DNA from: an uncultured Oscillospiraceae bacterium
Lineage (GTDB): Bacteria; Bacillota_A; Clostridia; Oscillospirales; Oscillospiraceae
Assembly: GCA_900754605.1 (NCBI GenBank)
Contig: CAAEDK010000237.1
Coordinates: forward strand, 1-15,146
Length of the DNA: 15,146 bases
Direction: 5' to 3'
Made by a program: the position numbers and the translations under genes
Notes under the pieces: generated by a model
What the model was told of the DNA's origin: nothing
Databases searched by the model: none
Seen by the model: the letters and a program-made list of their open reading frames with translations, nothing else
Shown: piece after piece, positions 13,479-15,146 of the stretch
How positions within the stretch are numbered: the stretch's first letter is position 1
How the letters are laid out: every line of letters begins with the position of its first letter

Positions 13479-14828
13479 TTGAGAGAACGGTACCGCCAGA
13501 TTTTTCCGACAGCAGTTCTTTTCTCTGCGGGACTTATATGGATCGGCTTTTTACTCGATGAGCCGGGCAATATTATTACTGGCTTATATCGTATTGTTGT
13601 GTCAGAGAATATACTGATTACCGATTACGTATATATCGCTGGACCGGGTGCCGCATTGATAAATTCTGGCATTGTCACTGGTATTTCCATATGTATTCTC
13701 AAATTTTCAGGAGCGTCTTTTAATGGTGATACCATTGTAAAGATGGGATTGATGTCGGGTTTTTCGCTATTTGGGAAGAATTTCTTCAATATCTGGCCGA
13801 TCATTCTGGGCAGTTGGCTCTATGCCAAATATCGTAAAAGGCCCTTTTCCAGATATGCCTCCGTGGCATTGCTGTCAACTTCCCTCGCACCGCTGGTCAG
13901 CTATATGACCTTTGGAAGCAAATACGCAAGTGTGCCATTGGGGCTGCTGTCCGGGGTCGTAATCGGATTTGTGCTACCCTCCCTGTCATCCTACACATAC
14001 AAAATACAAAACGGAATGAATCTTTACAACATGGGGTTTGCCTGCGGCTTATTAGCCATGACAATCGTCCCCATCTTGACAGCCCTAGATGATAAGCCAG
14101 AATCTGTGTTGTATTGGGCGACAGGCTTCAATACGGCCTTTGCTGTCGTTTTAATTATTCTGTGTTTGATTTTTATTCTTGCCGGTTTTTTTTGCACAGG
14201 CGAACCAGCATGGGCAGTGTGGGCAGGCTATCGGAGGTTGTTATCCACCACAGGGCGTGCTCCTAGCGATTATCTGCGTATGTTCGGAGCAGGCCCAGTT
14301 CTTGTGAATATGGGAGTCAATGGACTCCTGGGGATGCTGTATATTTTCCTGAACTGCGGTGATTTGAATGGTCCTACGCTGGGCGGTATTTTTACGATCA
14401 TCGGTTTTTCCGCTATGGGAAAGCATGCGTTTAATATAGTCCCTGTTATGATCGGCGTGGCATTGGGGGCATATGGAATACACCAAACACTGGATTACCC
14501 TTCACTCCAGTTAGCCGGGCTTTTTGGAACAACATTAGCTCCCATTTCCGGTCATTTCGGTTGGCCCTTCGGCGTTTTGGCCGGCTTTATCCACTCTGCT
14601 CTGGTATTACAGATTTCTAGTCCTGTAGCTGGTGTAAATCTATACAATAACGGCTTTTCGGGCGGACTAGTTGCCATTGTGCTTTATCCTATCATTACAG
14701 CTGTCTGGGTGCATCGCCGACCCAAACTGCGGGACGAAGATTATTACGACCTTTTCGAAGGTGACTCCCCCATTGATACCTCTGACTGGAGAACAACACG
14801 TACGGTAGTATCGGAGCAAGCCGAGTAG
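13479..14828 (+). CDS. DUF1576-family integral membrane protein with internal duplication
   Basis: A 449-residue polytopic membrane protein with about ten hydrophobic segments and a soluble acidic C-terminal tail (about 412-449). I assign it to DUF1576, a family without known function. The two halves are clearly related: GKNFFNIWPIILGSW (99-113) matches GKHAFNIVPVMIGVA (314-328), LAPLVS matches LAPISG, and GMNLYNMGFACGLLA (179-193) matches GVNLYNNGFSGGLVA (385-399). Such inverted or tandem duplications are common in transporters, and conserved N-L-Y-N and F-N-I-x-P motifs could line a pathway. It starts with TTG, supported by a perfect ribosome site, and follows hbd by 96 bases. Its place at the end of a C4-acid pathway suggests an acid or coupled-ion transporter; this is inference. 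No terminator stands directly after it. Confidence 0.8.
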   Translation: MRERYRQIFPTAVLFSAGLIWIGFLLDEPGNIITGLYRIVVSENILITDYVYIAGPGAALINSGIVTGISICILKFSGASFNGDTIVKMGLMSGFSLFGKNFFNIWPIILGSWLYAKYRKRPFSRYASVALLSTSLAPLVSYMTFGSKYASVPLGLLSGVVIGFVLPSLSSYTYKIQNGMNLYNMGFACGLLAMTIVPILTALDDKPESVLYWATGFNTAFAVVLIILCLIFILAGFFCTGEPAWAVWAGYRRLLSTTGRAPSDYLRMFGAGPVLVNMGVNGLLGMLYIFLNCGDLNGPTLGGIFTIIGFSAMGKHAFNIVPVMIGVALGAYGIHQTLDYPSLQLAGLFGTTLAPISGHFGWPFGVLAGFIHSALVLQISSPVAGVNLYNNGFSGGLVAIVLYPIITAVWVHRRPKLRDEDYYDLFEGDSPIDTSDWRTTRTVVSEQAE

Positions 14829-14890
14829 AAAAGGCATTTTACCCTATTTCGAATGAAGTTTCAAAGTACAAACAAAAAATATCGGACTGA

Positions 14891-14995
14891 AAAACGGGCC
14901 ATGTGGATGACATCGTGGAAGCCGCCGATGCCCACGACCGTAGAAAGGCAAACGGCGCAGAAGACTGGACAGAGCTTCCGAAATGGCACACATAG
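14891..14995 (+). pseudogene. C-terminal remnant of an unidentified coding sequence
   Basis: Between an in-frame stop at 14888-14890 and TAG at 14993-14995 there are 34 codons, including VDDIVEAADAHDRRKANGAE followed by DWTELPKWHT. The composition (acidic and basic residues, amphipathic helix, a Trp-containing tail) and codon use look like real protein, but there is no ATG and no ribosome site; a GTG at 14903 is the only possible start. The stop runs straight into a strong hairpin, as at the normal 3' end of a gene. The simplest reading is the tail of a gene whose front was deleted. I do not recognise the family. Confidence 0.4.
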
Positions 14996-15024
14996 AAGAA
15001 GGGGGGCTTCGCCCCCCTTCTTCT
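14994..15024 (+). terminator. Strong G/C hairpin, terminator-like, no T-run
   Basis: AGAAGAAGGGGGG (14994-15006) pairs perfectly with CCCCCCTTCTTCT (15012-15024) around CTTCG, giving a 13-14 base-pair stem. The only pyrimidine-rich tail is CTTCTTCTC, which is itself part of the stem. It probably ended the gene whose remnant precedes it. Confidence 0.6.
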
Positions 15025-15062
15025 CAAAGCCTTCTGATGATTCGGAAGACTTTGAGAAGAAG
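15017..15062 (+). repeat. Second inverted repeat overlapping the first hairpin
   Basis: CTTCTTCTCAAAG (15017-15029) pairs perfectly over 13 bases with CTTTGAGAAGAAG (15050-15062). Its left arm shares eight bases with the right arm of the hairpin at 14994-15024, so the two stems cannot both form fully. A short T-run (TTTT, 15068-15071) lies six bases further on, and a new gene starts at 15109. Confidence 0.65.
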
Positions 15063-15108
15063 ATCAGTTTTAACAGCTGGAGACAAGAAAAACGCGAGGG
15101 GGATTGAG

Positions 15109-15146
15109 ATGTGGAAGAACTATATGCTGGCTGCTTTGAATGTGGC
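15109..15146 (+). CDS. Start of a gene cut by the window edge, possibly an ABC-transporter permease
   Basis: ATG at 15109-15111 with AGGGGG 6 bases upstream opens a frame reading MWKNYMLAALNV to the window end. This opening resembles the start of FtsX/MacB-type permeases, which begin with a short MWKNY-like stretch before the first membrane helix. Twelve codons are too few to be sure. Confidence 0.4.
   Translation, partial: MWKNYMLAALNV

Larger units (their letters stand above)
14829..15108 (+). other. Intergenic region with a gene remnant and competing hairpins
   Basis: About 280 bases between the DUF1576 gene and the gene entering at the right edge. The first 60 bases are AT-rich and featureless. 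A G/C-richer stretch follows with a 34-codon remnant (14891-14995) and then overlapping inverted repeats (14994-15062). The composition change near 14888 looks like a junction between unrelated sequences. Confidence 0.6.

Noticed and set aside
14853..15107. 84-codon plus-strand open frame ending just before the last gene
   Set aside because: It runs through both hairpins, has no ribosome site, and is out of frame with the more protein-like remnant at 14891-14995.
1..15146. Insertion sequences, tRNA/rRNA genes, CRISPR array
   Set aside because: I saw no transposase, no tRNA-like cloverleaf, no rRNA sequence and no regularly spaced direct repeats by reading; a dedicated scan was not possible.

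Overview
The window looks like a chromosomal stretch of an anaerobic, butyrate-forming Firmicute. It most resembles the gut Clostridia of the Oscillospiraceae/Flavonifractor type. The reasons are the strong purine-rich Shine-Dalgarno sites, the moderate GC content, and a gene set that matches the succinate-to-crotonyl-CoA branch known from Clostridium kluyveri. The genus assignment is inference.

Left part (1-3843, all on the minus strand). In transcription order this is a LysR-type regulator (2806-3843), a MoxR-family AAA+ ATPase (1840-2652), a CoxE-like VWA-domain protein (635-1834), a small PaaI-like hotdog protein (195-599) and the first 54 codons of a thiolase (1-163). A good sigma-70-like promoter sits between the LysR gene and moxR. 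The four genes moxR to thiolase are tightly packed and probably form one operon.

Divergent control region (3844-4118). It contains a LysR-gene promoter, two dyads that each contain a T-N11-A LysR box, and a hairpin in the likely leader of the first plus-strand gene.

Central plus-strand operon (4119-10476). The genes are succinyl-CoA:acetate CoA-transferase (cat1), CoA-dependent succinate-semialdehyde dehydrogenase (sucD), a YoaK/DUF1275 membrane protein, 4-hydroxybutyrate dehydrogenase (4hbD) and 4-hydroxybutyryl-CoA dehydratase (abfD). A rho-independent-type terminator follows. The second plus-strand block (10628-14828) has a NifU-like Fe-S scaffold domain, an unrecognised CGGC protein, 4-hydroxybutyrate CoA-transferase (abfT/cat2), 3-hydroxybutyryl-CoA dehydrogenase (hbd) and a DUF1576 membrane protein.

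Together the enzymes run: succinate -> succinyl-CoA (Cat1) -> succinate semialdehyde (SucD) -> 4-hydroxybutyrate (4HbD) -> 4-hydroxybutyryl-CoA (AbfT) -> crotonyl-CoA (AbfD). Thiolase plus Hbd supply the parallel route from acetyl-CoA towards crotonyl-CoA. Crotonase and butyryl-CoA dehydrogenase are not in the window. The less-understood parts are the MoxR/VWA pair, the hotdog protein with altered active-site positions, the two membrane proteins, and the NifU/CGGC pair next to the Fe-S-dependent dehydratase module.

Right edge (14829-15146). This holds a short C-terminal remnant of an unrelated coding sequence, a three-segment set of competing hairpins, and the first codons of a new gene, possibly an ABC-transporter permease.
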